Source of the DNA: Acidobacteriota bacterium
GTDB lineage: Bacteria > Acidobacteriota > Terriglobia > Terriglobales > Acidobacteriaceae
Assembly: GCA_018268755.1 (NCBI GenBank)
Contig: JAFDVW010000004.1
Location: 148-56,828 of the forward strand
Direction of reading: 5' to 3'
DNA length: 56,681 nt
Position numbers and translations under genes: made by a program
Notes under the pieces: generated by a model
Databases searched by the model: none
Told to the model about the DNA's origin: nothing
What the model saw: only the letters and a program-made list of their open reading frames with translations
Shown: in pieces, positions 44,659-52,986 of the stretch
Layout: every line of letters begins with the position of its first letter
Numbering within the stretch: position 1 is the first letter of the stretch

Positions 44659-45423
44659 TCAGCGAAACAGATCGTTCTGCGCGGGGCGAAGCAGTGGCCG
44701 GGCGCTGCCCGGGGCCGCCTCATAACGGAATCCGCGCACAATGCAAGCGGGCGTACGTTCTAGCTTGCCGCAAACCAGCCCGGCCGCGCAAGCCAGGGAA
44801 TCCGCCACCGCATCCACACTGGCATTAAGCCGGTAACCATGGGGATCGCGCAAGCCGCGATGGTCCTGCAATGGCTTCATGCCGGCCACGCCGATAGCGG
44901 CCTCGGTCAACCCCTCCCGCCATGGCCGCCCAAAGCTGTCGGCAAGGATGACGGGAATGTGCACTCCCAGACGCTTTTTCAGCGCCCGATGAATTTTCGC
45001 CGCCGTGGCATCCGGATCTTTCGGCAGCAGCAGTGCATGCTTTCCGCCGTTGACGTTCGAAACATCCACCCCGCTGTTGGCGCAGATGAATCCGTGCCTT
45101 GTCTCCGTGATGAGCACGCCGCGCGTCCGCCGCACAATGCGCCGGCTCTCCGCCAGCGCCACCTCGACCACGCGGGCATCGAGTCCGTAACGGCTTGCCC
45201 ACGCTCTGGACGCCGCCGTGGGCTTTACTTTCTCCAGCTCCACCCAGCGCCCTTCCGCTTTCGAAACGATCTTGTGCTTCACCACCAGAATGTCACCGGC
45301 CCGAAAAGTCTGCCGGCTCTGTTTCGCAGCGCGCTGCAGCAGTTCCGGCAGCGAATCCCCGGGCGCAACTTCTTCGCGCAAGCGAAGAGGGAGCACCCGC
45401 AACTCTGGCGTGGATCGTGGCAT
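44659..45423 (-). CDS. cofE: F420-0:gamma-L-glutamate ligase (CofE), without FbiB reductase domain
   Basis: A 254-residue ligase adding glutamate to F420-0 using GTP. Visible are FRAGDILVVKHKIVSKAEGR, NVNGGKHALLLPKDPDATAA, IPVILADSFGRPWREGLTEA, AIGVAGMKPLQDHRGLRDPH and the closing ASVDAVADSLACAAG. The start MPRSTPELRVLPLRL at 45423 shares one base with the cofC stop (TAATG); a 50-residue longer frame lies inside cofC and is not used. Actinobacterial FbiB carries an extra C-terminal nitroreductase-like domain that reduces dehydro-F420-0. That domain is absent here, as in archaeal CofE. Confidence 0.94.
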   Translation of the reverse strand: MPRSTPELRVLPLRLREEVAPGDSLPELLQRAAKQSRQTFRAGDILVVKHKIVSKAEGRWVELEKVKPTAASRAWASRYGLDARVVEVALAESRRIVRRTRGVLITETRHGFICANSGVDVSNVNGGKHALLLPKDPDATAAKIHRALKKRLGVHIPVILADSFGRPWREGLTEAAIGVAGMKPLQDHRGLRDPHGYRLNASVDAVADSLACAAGLVCGKLERTPACIVRGFRYEAAPGSARPLLRPAQNDLFR

Positions 45424-46073
45424 TATTCGTTGGCGGCCTTCGGCAATTCCAGAAATCCCCATTGCCGGACCAGTTGCTGCGAAGAGCGCTCGCCGGGGGC
45501 CTGCGCCAGTTCGACCAGGTCGGCGGGCTGATCGATGTCGAGGGCGATCCCGGAAAGCGAGAGAACCACACACGGCTGCTCCGTGGTGCGGGCCGCGGCG
45601 TAGTGGGGCTGAAAGCTGTCATTCCCAAAACGCAGCGGAAAAAGGCCCGCCGGACGTCGCAGTGCGGCATTGGTGCCGCGCCGGTCGCTCGCCGGCACCA
45701 GCACCGAGCCCTTCTCCGGCGCGGCGCTCAGAATTTCATCCAGCTCCGCCGCCTCGATCAGGGGAATGTCGCCGGGGATCACCAGCGTACTCTCGATCTG
45801 CCGCGACTCGCACAGCCCGGTCGCCCGCTCAATCGCGTCCGTCTCACTGATGTTCGCGTAGTCGATAATCACGTCGAAGCCGAACTCGCCGGCCAGATAA
45901 ATGGCGAAGGAATCGCTGGTCACCAAACTCACCGGCATCTTCCGCCACCCGGCCAGCGTCTCCAGGATGTCGCGCAGCATAGCGTGCGCCAGCTGGGTGC
46001 GATCCGTCTGGTTGAGTACCGGCGCCAGCCGCTGCTTGGCGTTAGCCAGATTTTTTATCGGAAGCAGGATCAT
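45423..46073 (-). CDS. cofC: Phospho(enol)pyruvate/2-phospholactate guanylyltransferase (CofC/FbiD)
   Basis: A 216-residue nucleotidyltransferase. The N-terminal motif MILLPIKNLANAKQRLAPVL is the GTP-binding start of CofC/FbiD. LVIPGDIPLIEAAELDEIL carries the metal-binding Asp, and VLVPASDRRGTNAALRRPAG lines the substrate pocket. It activates a three-carbon acid phosphate (2-phospholactate, PEP or 3-phosphoglycerate, depending on organism) for CofD. Which one is used cannot be read here. It overlaps cofD by 4 bases and cofE by one. Confidence 0.93.
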   Translation of the reverse strand: MILLPIKNLANAKQRLAPVLNQTDRTQLAHAMLRDILETLAGWRKMPVSLVTSDSFAIYLAGEFGFDVIIDYANISETDAIERATGLCESRQIESTLVIPGDIPLIEAAELDEILSAAPEKGSVLVPASDRRGTNAALRRPAGLFPLRFGNDSFQPHYAAARTTEQPCVVLSLSGIALDIDQPADLVELAQAPGERSSQQLVRQWGFLELPKAANE

Positions 46074-47023
46074 ATCGAATCCGATGTCGCCGTCGTTTCG
46101 CTGGAAAGCAGCGAGAGCACCTCATGGGCCAGCGCCACCTTATCTTCCGGGGTCGTCATGATCGTGGAGGCGCAATGCACGCGGTAGCCGGCCTTTTGCA
46201 GTTCCCCGGCCGCGGCCGCATCGCGATGGTCCACCACCAGCACATCGAGAAAATCGTGATAGGCCTCGGCCACTCCGCCCACGGAGACCGGCCAGCCTTG
46301 CGCCGCCATCATGGCCCCGGCCGGCCCCGAGACCGCCGCGCCCCCCACAATCGGGCTCACCGCCACCACCGTGGCCGGAGTTTGCCGTAAGGCTTCCCGG
46401 ATCCCAGGCACTGCCAGAATCGGCCCGATGCTGGTCACGGGATTGCTTGGCGCCAACAGCACCACGCTGGCCGACTGGATGGCATCGATCACACCTGGCG
46501 CTGGACGCGAGTTCTCGACCCCGGCAAAGCGCACCGAGTTCACCGGGTCCTGGTACCAGCGCTGTACAAAATACTCCTGAAAGCTGAGTTCCCCGATGGG
46601 CGTGTCCACGCGCGTATCCACCCGCTGGTCGCTCATGGGCAAAATGCGCGACTGCACGCCGAATTGTCCCGCGATCTCGGCCGTGGCCTCGTTCAGCGTC
46701 TTGCCCGACTTCAACAGCTGGGTGCGCGTGATGTGCACTGCCAGATCGCGGTCTCCCACGTTGAACCAGATGGGCTGGCCCAGCGTCTTCATGGCCTGCA
46801 GACAGAAGAACGTGTCGCCCTTCACCCCCCAACCGCGTTCTTTGCTGAGCAGGCCGGCCAAAGCATAGGTGATCGAATCCAGGTCCGGCGAGACATGCAA
46901 TCCCCACCACTCCAGGTCGTCGCCGGTGTTGACGATGATGGTCAAATCGCGGGCCGCAACCACCTGCCGCAGTCCGTCCACAAACTTGGCGCCACCGGTG
47001 CCACCGGTGAGCACTACGATCAT
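46070..47023 (-). CDS. cofD: 2-phospho-L-lactate transferase (CofD/FbiA)
   Basis: A 317-residue enzyme joining the activated phosphoacid to F0. The N-terminal glycine loop VVLTGGTGGAKFVDGLRQVV is characteristic. It is followed by VNTGDDLEWWGLHVSPDLDS, then ERGWGVKGDTFFCLQAMKTL and QPIWFNVGDRDLAVHITRTQ. VVLLAPSNPVTSIGPILAVP is the later nucleotide-side motif. Length and motifs agree with the family. It overlaps cofG and cofC by 4 bases each. Confidence 0.95.
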   Translation of the reverse strand: MIVVLTGGTGGAKFVDGLRQVVAARDLTIIVNTGDDLEWWGLHVSPDLDSITYALAGLLSKERGWGVKGDTFFCLQAMKTLGQPIWFNVGDRDLAVHITRTQLLKSGKTLNEATAEIAGQFGVQSRILPMSDQRVDTRVDTPIGELSFQEYFVQRWYQDPVNSVRFAGVENSRPAPGVIDAIQSASVVLLAPSNPVTSIGPILAVPGIREALRQTPATVVAVSPIVGGAAVSGPAGAMMAAQGWPVSVGGVAEAYHDFLDVLVVDHRDAAAAGELQKAGYRVHCASTIMTTPEDKVALAHEVLSLLSSETTATSDSI

Positions 47024-48198
47024 GCCGCCCTCCGCGCGCAGCCGTCTTCATCGGCGCTGGCCCGCACTTTCTCTGCGACCAGCCCCGGTCTCGACCACAC
47101 CGCCGCCAAAAATTCGGGATAAACTGGTAGCCGTTGCCGCAAGCTTTGTCCTTTCGCCTGTGTACGCAATTGTAATTGTTCCACATGCGGCCAGGGCTTT
47201 TCCGGATTGATGAAGTCCGGGGTCAGCGGCGAAATGCCGCCCCAGTCATTGATCCCCGCATCCAGCAAGTCGTCGTAATACGGTGCGGAAAGGTTCGGCG
47301 GCGCCTGAATATTCATCTCCGGCAACAGCAACCGGGCCACCGCCACAGTGCGTAGCATCTCTCCCCGCGTCGGCTCCGGCCGGTCGTGCATGGGAATCCC
47401 CGGCTTCACCCGGAAGTTCTGCACAATCACTTCCTGGATGTGCCCATACTGCTGTTGCAGCTCGCGAATGGCCAGCAGCGTGTCGACCCGGTCTTCCGGG
47501 CTCTCCCCAATGCCGATCAGAAGTCCGGTGGTAAACGGGACCTGTTGCTTCCCCGCTTCTTCTAGGGTGCGCAGGCGTTTCGCCGGAAGCTTGTCTGGCG
47601 CATGATCGTGGGCGGCCCCGGGGGCCAGCAGCGAGGCGTTCGTGGTCTCCAGCATTAATCCCATGCTGGGCGAGACTGCCGCCAACCGCCGTACCCACTC
47701 CCCGCTGAGCAGCCCGGGGTTGGGATGGGGCAATAGCGAAGTCTCCCGCAGCACCATGGCGCACATGGCTTCCAGATACTGCAGCGTGGATTGGTACCCC
47801 AGGCGGCGCAGCGTTTCCCGCATCTCCGGAAAGAGCAGCTCCGGCTTGTCGCCCAGGCTGAACAGCGCCTCAGTACAGCCCAGCTTTTCCCCTTGCCGCG
47901 CTACCGCCAGAACTTCCTCCGGCGTCATGGTGTGCGCGCCGGGTTGCCCGGGATCGCGGCGGAAGATGCAATAACCGCAGTAGTCGCGGCACAGATTGGT
48001 CAAGGGAATAAAAACCTTGCGGGAGTACGTGATGACGCCGGGCTTGAAGCGTTCCTTGGCCTGCCTCGCCGCGGCCAGCAGCCCGGGCAACTCTGGCTCG
48101 GGACAGCGGATCAACGCGCAGGCTTGGGCGCGCGTCAACCCCTGCTGCTCCCCTGGGCGCAGGACTTCATCAATCCCGAATGGATAAATCTTGCTCAA
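47020..48198 (-). CDS. cofG: F0 synthase subunit 1, radical SAM (CofG)
   Basis: A 392-residue radical-SAM enzyme, 7,8-didemethyl-8-hydroxy-5-deazariboflavin synthase. The cluster motif is NLCRDYCGYCIFRRDPGQPG (CxxxCxxC). Other marks are VITYSRKVFIPLT, ALFSLGDKPELLFPEMRETL, MLETTNASLL and the C-terminal LDAGINDWGGISPLTPDFIN. It is a stand-alone CofG, as in archaea and cyanobacteria, not the fused FbiC of Actinobacteria. The start is a TTG (48198), with GGGAA just upstream. It is first in the operon; the divergent flavin-reductase-like gene begins 178 bases away. Confidence 0.95.
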   Translation of the reverse strand: MSKIYPFGIDEVLRPGEQQGLTRAQACALIRCPEPELPGLLAAARQAKERFKPGVITYSRKVFIPLTNLCRDYCGYCIFRRDPGQPGAHTMTPEEVLAVARQGEKLGCTEALFSLGDKPELLFPEMRETLRRLGYQSTLQYLEAMCAMVLRETSLLPHPNPGLLSGEWVRRLAAVSPSMGLMLETTNASLLAPGAAHDHAPDKLPAKRLRTLEEAGKQQVPFTTGLLIGIGESPEDRVDTLLAIRELQQQYGHIQEVIVQNFRVKPGIPMHDRPEPTRGEMLRTVAVARLLLPEMNIQAPPNLSAPYYDDLLDAGINDWGGISPLTPDFINPEKPWPHVEQLQLRTQAKGQSLRQRLPVYPEFLAAVWSRPGLVAEKVRASADEDGCARRAA

Positions 48199-48376
48199 GG
48201 AGTTCCCGTATGACGGAAATCATACATGAGGAGGCGCGGATTTCCGCCTGTAGAAAAATGGGTGCTCGCCGTCAGGCTTGCATCTTCCCGGTCGCGCCCC
48301 TGCCGGATTCCCCGCGATTGCCGGGTTTTCCCGTAAAATAGAAGGTTGGGCTGGCACGGAGAGCCAGCCGCACCGC

Positions 48377-48874
48377 ATGCGTTTAGACCCTGTGGAATTT
48401 CGCAAAGCGATGGGCAGTTTTGCCACCGGCGTCACGGTCATCACCGTCGACTTCGAGAACGAAATCCATGGCATGACCGCCAATGCCTTTACCTCGGTCT
48501 CCCTGGATCCGGTGCTGGTGCTGGTTTGCGTCGACCGCAGGGCCCGCACCCATGCCCATCTGCACGCCCGCCAGCGCTTCGGGGTCAACGTTCTGGCCGC
48601 CAACCAACGGCCCATCTCCGAGTATTACGCCCGCCCCTTCCAGACCCACACCCATGCGGAAGAGGAAGCCGGCGCCCGCTTTGACCGCACCACCCACGGC
48701 ACGCCTGTGCTGCATGGCGCCCTGGCCTACCTCGAGTGCCGCCTGCACACCGTACAGGACGCCGGCGACCACACCATCTTCATTGCCGAGGTAGAGGATG
48801 TCGTGGTGCGCAGCGGCGAGCCCCTGCTCTATTTCCGGGGAAAATATCAGGCCATCGGCCCGCCCATCGAGTAA
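48377..48874 (+). CDS. Flavin reductase-like FMN-binding protein
   Basis: A 165-residue split-barrel flavoprotein of the flavin reductase family (HpaC/DIM6-like). The start is ATG 48377 (MRLDPVEFRKAMGSFATGVT). Key phrases are VITVDFENEIHGMTANAFTS, VSLDPVLVLVCVDRRARTHA, FGVNVLAANQRPISEYYA, and HTIFIAEVEDVVVRSGEPLL followed by YFRGKYQAI. These proteins use NAD(P)H to reduce flavin, often for an oxygenase. Position next to cofG suggests, but does not prove, a link to F420 chemistry. No oxygenase gene is near. It ends at a bidirectional terminator shared with the bactofilin gene. Confidence 0.88.
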   Translation: MRLDPVEFRKAMGSFATGVTVITVDFENEIHGMTANAFTSVSLDPVLVLVCVDRRARTHAHLHARQRFGVNVLAANQRPISEYYARPFQTHTHAEEEAGARFDRTTHGTPVLHGALAYLECRLHTVQDAGDHTIFIAEVEDVVVRSGEPLLYFRGKYQAIGPPIE

Positions 48875-48890
48875 CCATCGCGGCAAATAA

Positions 48891-48917
48891 AAAGGCACGC
48901 GCTCGGCGCGTGCCTTA
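48891..48917. terminator. Bidirectional terminator between flavin reductase and bactofilin genes
   Basis: A perfect 9-bp stem GGCACGCGC / GCGCGTGCC with loop TCG, preceded by AATAAAAA and followed by TTATCT. It lies between the ends of two convergent genes. The A-run upstream serves as a T-run for the minus-strand transcript, so it should work best for the bactofilin gene. Confidence 0.75.
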
Positions 48918-48938
48918 TCTGTGGTCCCTGGCTGGCGA

Positions 48939-49448
48939 TTATGCGTTGCCCGCCGACGCGGCCTTAGCCGCCTCGACCGGCTTGGCGGCTTCCGCCACCA
49001 CCGGTTTGGTCTGCACCTGCGCCTTCTGCGTCCGCTGCTCGTTGGCCCGTACCTCTACGCTGCCCTTGAGCAGGGCCCCGTCTTCCACGCTGATGCGCTG
49101 GGTGACGACGTCGCCCGTGAGCGAGCCTTCGCTGCGGATGTCCACCCGTTCGCTGCCCTGAATATTGCCCTGCACCCGGCCCATGATCACCACTTCGCGG
49201 GCGTGAATGTTGGCCGCCACCACTCCATTGCGGCCCACGGTGACCCGGTGCTCCGGCACATGAATGGCGCCCTCGATGCGCCCGTCCACATACAGCGATT
49301 CGGCGCCGCTGACTTCTCCCTTAATGACCAGGGAACGGCCGATGGTCGCCTGCTCTACCGGCGCGCTCAACGTGTTGACGGAAGGATAGGCGTTCGGATT
49401 GGAAATGTACTGCGGCTTTTGCGTGCTTTGTTCGGATGGCTGCAACAT
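48939..49448 (-). CDS. Bactofilin family cytoskeletal protein
   Basis: A 169-residue protein with a disordered N-terminus (~35 residues). The bactofilin beta-helix spans about 36-130: IGRSLVIKGEVSGAESLYVD, GRIEGAIHVPEHRVTVGRNG, VVAANIHAREVVIMGRVQGN, then ISVEDGALLKGSVEV. An Ala/Lys/Val-rich tail follows. Bactofilins polymerise without nucleotide into filaments that scaffold cell-shape or envelope enzymes. The usual M23 peptidase neighbour is absent. Confidence 0.92.
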   Translation of the reverse strand: MLQPSEQSTQKPQYISNPNAYPSVNTLSAPVEQATIGRSLVIKGEVSGAESLYVDGRIEGAIHVPEHRVTVGRNGVVAANIHAREVVIMGRVQGNIQGSERVDIRSEGSLTGDVVTQRISVEDGALLKGSVEVRANEQRTQKAQVQTKPVVAEAAKPVEAAKAASAGNA

Positions 49449-49875
49449 GAGTCTGAAACCTTTCCTGGTTTCCGTGGACGCTGCCTTTCGCGCACGGGCT
49501 CCGGCGACGTGGTCTGAATTTCTTGCGGCCTATGGCCTAAGGTGACTATCGCACGGGAGGGAAAAACTCCGCAGGTTACCGAAGATCAGGGACTGGTGGG
49601 AAATAGCCCTTTCGGCACAAGGCTCGCCGGCTTCAACCGCTCATTCAACCCCCACACTTCTTTTTTAATCCTTGTCATCCTGAGCGCGTTGTCTTCAACC
49701 GCCCCCCTGACCTGTCATCCTGAGCGCAGCCCCTTCATTCACCTTCCCGACTTGTCATCCTGAGCGCAGCCGGTGCTTTGCGCAGCAAAGCACCGGCCAG
49801 TCGAAGGACCCCTAGCTTGCTGAAATCACCTGCGGCTTCGCCAGGAATTCTCTCCCAGCTATAGGTCCCCGAAAC
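49449..49875. repeat. 427-base intergenic region with three dispersed-element heads
   Basis: The left 220 bases show nothing I can name. From about 49673 three copies of TGTCATCCTGAGCG occur in the same direction at about 40-base spacing (49673, 49713, 49753). The last is complete: a hairpin CCGGTGCTTTGCG-C-AGCAAAGCACCGG (49771-49797), then CAGTCGAAGGACCCC. No gene is supported in this gap. Confidence 0.65.
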
Positions 49876-51804
49876 TCACGCCTGCAGCGTCTGCCCTAGC
49901 TCTTCCCACTCCGCCAACAACGCCTGCAAACGCTCGCGGTGCTCGCCTAGTTCCTTCGTCTGGCGTTGCGTCTCTTCGGCGCTGACGAAGTTCTGCAGGG
50001 CCGCCTCGCACTCTGCGATGGCCTCTTCCGTCGCGCTGATCTCCCCCTCAATCTCCTCAATGCGCTCTTCCATTTGTTTCCGCTTAATGGGATTCAGCCG
50101 CTTGCTTTTCGACTCTGCAGATGAGGCAGGTGGCGCGGCAGCCGCCGGCCCTGCGCCGTCCACCGGCGCCTGCGCCACCGCCTGCTGCAAGGCCGCCGCC
50201 CCACCCTCCTTGCGCCAGCGATAATCCTCGTAATTGCCGGGATAAATCTCCACCCGCCCGTCGCCCACCTCAAACACCCGCGTGGCCAGCTTGTCGATGA
50301 AGTAGCGGTCATGCGAGACGAACACCACCGTCCCGGTATAAGCGGAGAGCGCGTTCAGCAAAACATCCTTGGCCCGCATATCCAGGTGATTGGTGGGCTC
50401 ATCGAGCAGCAGGAAATTCGCCGGGTGCAGCAGCATGCCAAGCAGCGCATAGCGGTTGCGCTCGCCGCCCGAGAGTACCCCGATGCGCTTGAACACGTCA
50501 TCTCCGGAAAACAGAAAGCACCCCAGCAGACTGCGCAGTTCGGTCTCCGTCGAACGCGGTGATAATCCGCCCAGATCATCCAGAATGCGCGCGTCGGCGT
50601 CGAGTTCTTTGTACTGGTCCTGGGCAAAGTAGTCGGCCTGCACGTTGTGCCCCAGCCGATACTCTCCCTGGGTCAGCGCTTCCTGCTGCGCCAGCAATTT
50701 GATGAGCGTCGACTTCCCCGCCCCGTTCACCCCCACCAGGGCGATGCGGTCGCCCTTCTCGATGATGAAATTGACGTTGCGGAAGACTTCCTTCGCGCCG
50801 TAGGACTTGGCCACCCCGGCGAACTCCGCCACAATGCGGCCGCTCGGCTTGGGCTGCGGAAACGAGAAGTGCATGACCCGCTCTTCCTGCGGCAGCTCGA
50901 TGCGCTCAATCTTCTCCAGCTCCTTGATGCGGCTTTGCACCTGCTTGGCCTTGGTGGCCTGGTAGCGAAAGCGATTGATGAACACTTCCAGCTGTTCGAT
51001 GCGTTCGCGCTGCGCCCGGTAAGCGGCCTCCAGCTGTTCCAGCCGCTGCGTCTTCTGCGTCAGGTACTTCTCGTAATTTCCCGTATAAAGCTGAATGCGC
51101 CTGTTCCATATCTCAGCGATCTTGTTGACCGTGACATCGAGAAAGTAGCGATCGTGCGAGATCAGCACAAACGCATGCGGATATTTCCCCAGATACTCTT
51201 CCAGCCAGTTGCGGGCTTCCAGGTCCAGATGGTTGGTGGGCTCGTCGAGCAGCAGCAGGTTGGGCTCCTGCAACAGTAGCTTGGCCAGCGCCAGACGCAT
51301 CTGCCAGCCGCCGGAAAATTCCTCGGTTTGCCGCGTCCAGTCTTGCTTGCCAAAGCCCAGCCCCATCAGCACCGCTCCCACCTGCGCCTCGATGGCATAG
51401 CCGTCGCGAGTGCGGAACTCGTGGTCGAGGCGTTGGTAGCGTTCCGCAATCTGCGCGTACTCGGGAGAAGCGTGGTCGATCTCCGACATCTTGCGGGTCA
51501 GTTCTTCCATCTCCTGCTCCATGGCGCGCAGGCTGGCGAAGACGGTCATGCACTCGGCAAATACGGTCTGCCCGGACAGCGACAGGCCATCCTGGGGAAG
51601 GTAGCCCGCGCTGATTCCCTTGGCGGTGGAGAGCGAGCCGTAGTCGAGGCCGTCGTGCCCGGCCAGGACCCGCATCAGGGTGGTCTTGCCCGTGCCATTG
51701 GCCCCCACCAGCCCCACCCGATCGTGCGGCGTGATGAGCCAGTTGGCCCCTTCAAACAGTAATTTGTGACCGAAACGTTTGCCGGCGGAAGAAAGCTGAA
51801 TCAT
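49876..51804 (-). CDS. ABC-F family ATPase (Uup/YheS-like translation factor type)
   Basis: A 642-residue soluble protein with two ABC domains and no membrane helices. Walker A: GLVGANGTGKTTLMRVLAG (about 30) and ALVGVNGAGKSTLIKLLAQQ. Signatures: EFSGGWQMRLALAKLLLQEP and LSGGERNRYALLGMLLHPAN. Walker B: LLLLDEPTNHLDLEARNWLE and FLLLDEPTNHLDMRAKDVLL. The inter-domain linker is long and charged (EAAYRAQRERIEQLEVFINR). A C-terminal coiled coil (MEERIEEIEGEISATEEAIA) follows a Pro/Ala linker, as in Uup and YheS. ABC-F proteins act on the ribosome E site. The start at 51804 is chosen for fit with the family; upstream ATGs add 4-14 residues. Confidence 0.93.
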   Translation of the reverse strand: MIQLSSAGKRFGHKLLFEGANWLITPHDRVGLVGANGTGKTTLMRVLAGHDGLDYGSLSTAKGISAGYLPQDGLSLSGQTVFAECMTVFASLRAMEQEMEELTRKMSEIDHASPEYAQIAERYQRLDHEFRTRDGYAIEAQVGAVLMGLGFGKQDWTRQTEEFSGGWQMRLALAKLLLQEPNLLLLDEPTNHLDLEARNWLEEYLGKYPHAFVLISHDRYFLDVTVNKIAEIWNRRIQLYTGNYEKYLTQKTQRLEQLEAAYRAQRERIEQLEVFINRFRYQATKAKQVQSRIKELEKIERIELPQEERVMHFSFPQPKPSGRIVAEFAGVAKSYGAKEVFRNVNFIIEKGDRIALVGVNGAGKSTLIKLLAQQEALTQGEYRLGHNVQADYFAQDQYKELDADARILDDLGGLSPRSTETELRSLLGCFLFSGDDVFKRIGVLSGGERNRYALLGMLLHPANFLLLDEPTNHLDMRAKDVLLNALSAYTGTVVFVSHDRYFIDKLATRVFEVGDGRVEIYPGNYEDYRWRKEGGAAALQQAVAQAPVDGAGPAAAAPPASSAESKSKRLNPIKRKQMEERIEEIEGEISATEEAIAECEAALQNFVSAEETQRQTKELGEHRERLQALLAEWEELGQTLQA

Positions 51805-51857
51805 GGACCCTTCCATGGTCTCATGAGTCGGCCGTTCAATAAACATTCGCTCATCGA

Positions 51858-52826
51858 TTACTGCTTAGACTGCTCGTGCAACCATTGACAAGCATAAGGG
51901 TGCTTGGCAGCAAACCACTTACGAGCACAATTATCCTTTAATGCCGAAACTGCAGCTGGAGTACCCTTACAAAATTCAATAATTTTTTGGTCGGCTACCA
52001 AATCGCCTGCATCACTCTCGTTATCATTAACAGCTGCCCGAGGTCCACAAAATTTAGGATCACTTGCGAATGAAGGCAGTTCGCAGAGTTTACGTCTTTT
52101 CACAATATCTTCATAGTTAGTCGCAGCATGCATCCAAGACAGCACTTCCCAGCATTCTGATGGCGGCAAAGGAAATTGCATCCGCTCAACTCCGTCGACA
52201 CTACCATTTTGATATAAGGAACACTCTTCCTGTAGTGCCAGCAATCGCTGTTTTTCCTCTGCCTGTAGTGCTAGCAATCGTTGTTTTTCCACTTCCAGCT
52301 TTTTGGCTTGAATGTTCGCGCGCGAGACTACCCGGTTGATTTCTTTCTTCACGCAAGCATTTTGTACATCAAGTGGAAGCCCTCTTACATCAAACGAAAC
52401 GACCATTGCCTCCTTGCGATACGGGGTAAACTCAAATAAAAGTATTTTTGCTTGACTCATCTTCTGCAAGAAAGCTCCGACCGAAGGACTGAACAAAGCT
52501 TCATTGCTTGTGGATCCAATCCAATTTTGCTTCATCGGTGCGCTGCTATCAAACCTGACTCTAACGCCATTTTGTTCATCAACAATCCTGCCAGCATCCA
52601 CAAACACACTTGCACGCTCTCCTGTACATCGCACAATCAATTGGATCGTTGCCTCTTCCTTGGACATACGCATTGCAGTAACAGTTTGCACAGAATCAAT
52701 CGGGTTTGTCTTTGCTGTTACCAGCCAAGTACCTTGGGCGTAGGCACACTCAATCCACACCAAGTTTGTTATCATCGAGATAATGATAACTACATTAAAT
52801 ATCTTGCTATTCATTAATGTTTTCAT
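51858..52826 (-). CDS. Secreted TagO/VasI-like domain protein in low-GC DNA
   Basis: A 322-residue protein with a signal peptide (IFNVVIIISMITNLVWIECA, cleavage near YAQ/G). Residues about 32-155 resemble the TagO/VasI domain of type VI secretion accessory proteins: WLVTAKTNPIDSVQTVTAMR, IQLIVRCTGERASVFVDAG, GVRVRFDSSAPMKQNWIGST, ILLFEFTPYRKEAMVVSFDV, RGLPLDVQNAC. Then comes a short coiled coil with a tandem repeat (KQRLLALQ twice) and a Cys-rich C-terminal part (CSLYQNGS, CWEVLSW, CELPSFASDPKFCGP, CARKWFAAKHPYACQW). Composition is much lower in GC than both neighbours, suggesting transfer. No other T6SS gene is here. The family call is from motif resemblance. Confidence 0.65.
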   Translation of the reverse strand: MKTLMNSKIFNVVIIISMITNLVWIECAYAQGTWLVTAKTNPIDSVQTVTAMRMSKEEATIQLIVRCTGERASVFVDAGRIVDEQNGVRVRFDSSAPMKQNWIGSTSNEALFSPSVGAFLQKMSQAKILLFEFTPYRKEAMVVSFDVRGLPLDVQNACVKKEINRVVSRANIQAKKLEVEKQRLLALQAEEKQRLLALQEECSLYQNGSVDGVERMQFPLPPSECWEVLSWMHAATNYEDIVKRRKLCELPSFASDPKFCGPRAAVNDNESDAGDLVADQKIIEFCKGTPAAVSALKDNCARKWFAAKHPYACQWLHEQSKQ

Positions 52827-52986
52827 GCGTGTGTTTGCCCTCCCTAGCCGCTAGGCGTAAATTCTGTTATTTATGCCGTAATGAAATAGCATAAAAACAC
52901 AATGACGTATTAACTTCCTAAACTGAAATACTATATCTGAAGTGTCGCTGATTTTATTACAGGTTGGATCAACTGAGGGAATGTCT

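Noticed and set aside
45424..45573. Longer N-terminus for CofE inside cofC
   Set aside because: CofE similarity starts at the ATG at 45423, which overlaps the cofC stop as TAATG. The extension is Arg/Ala/Gly-rich shadow sequence.
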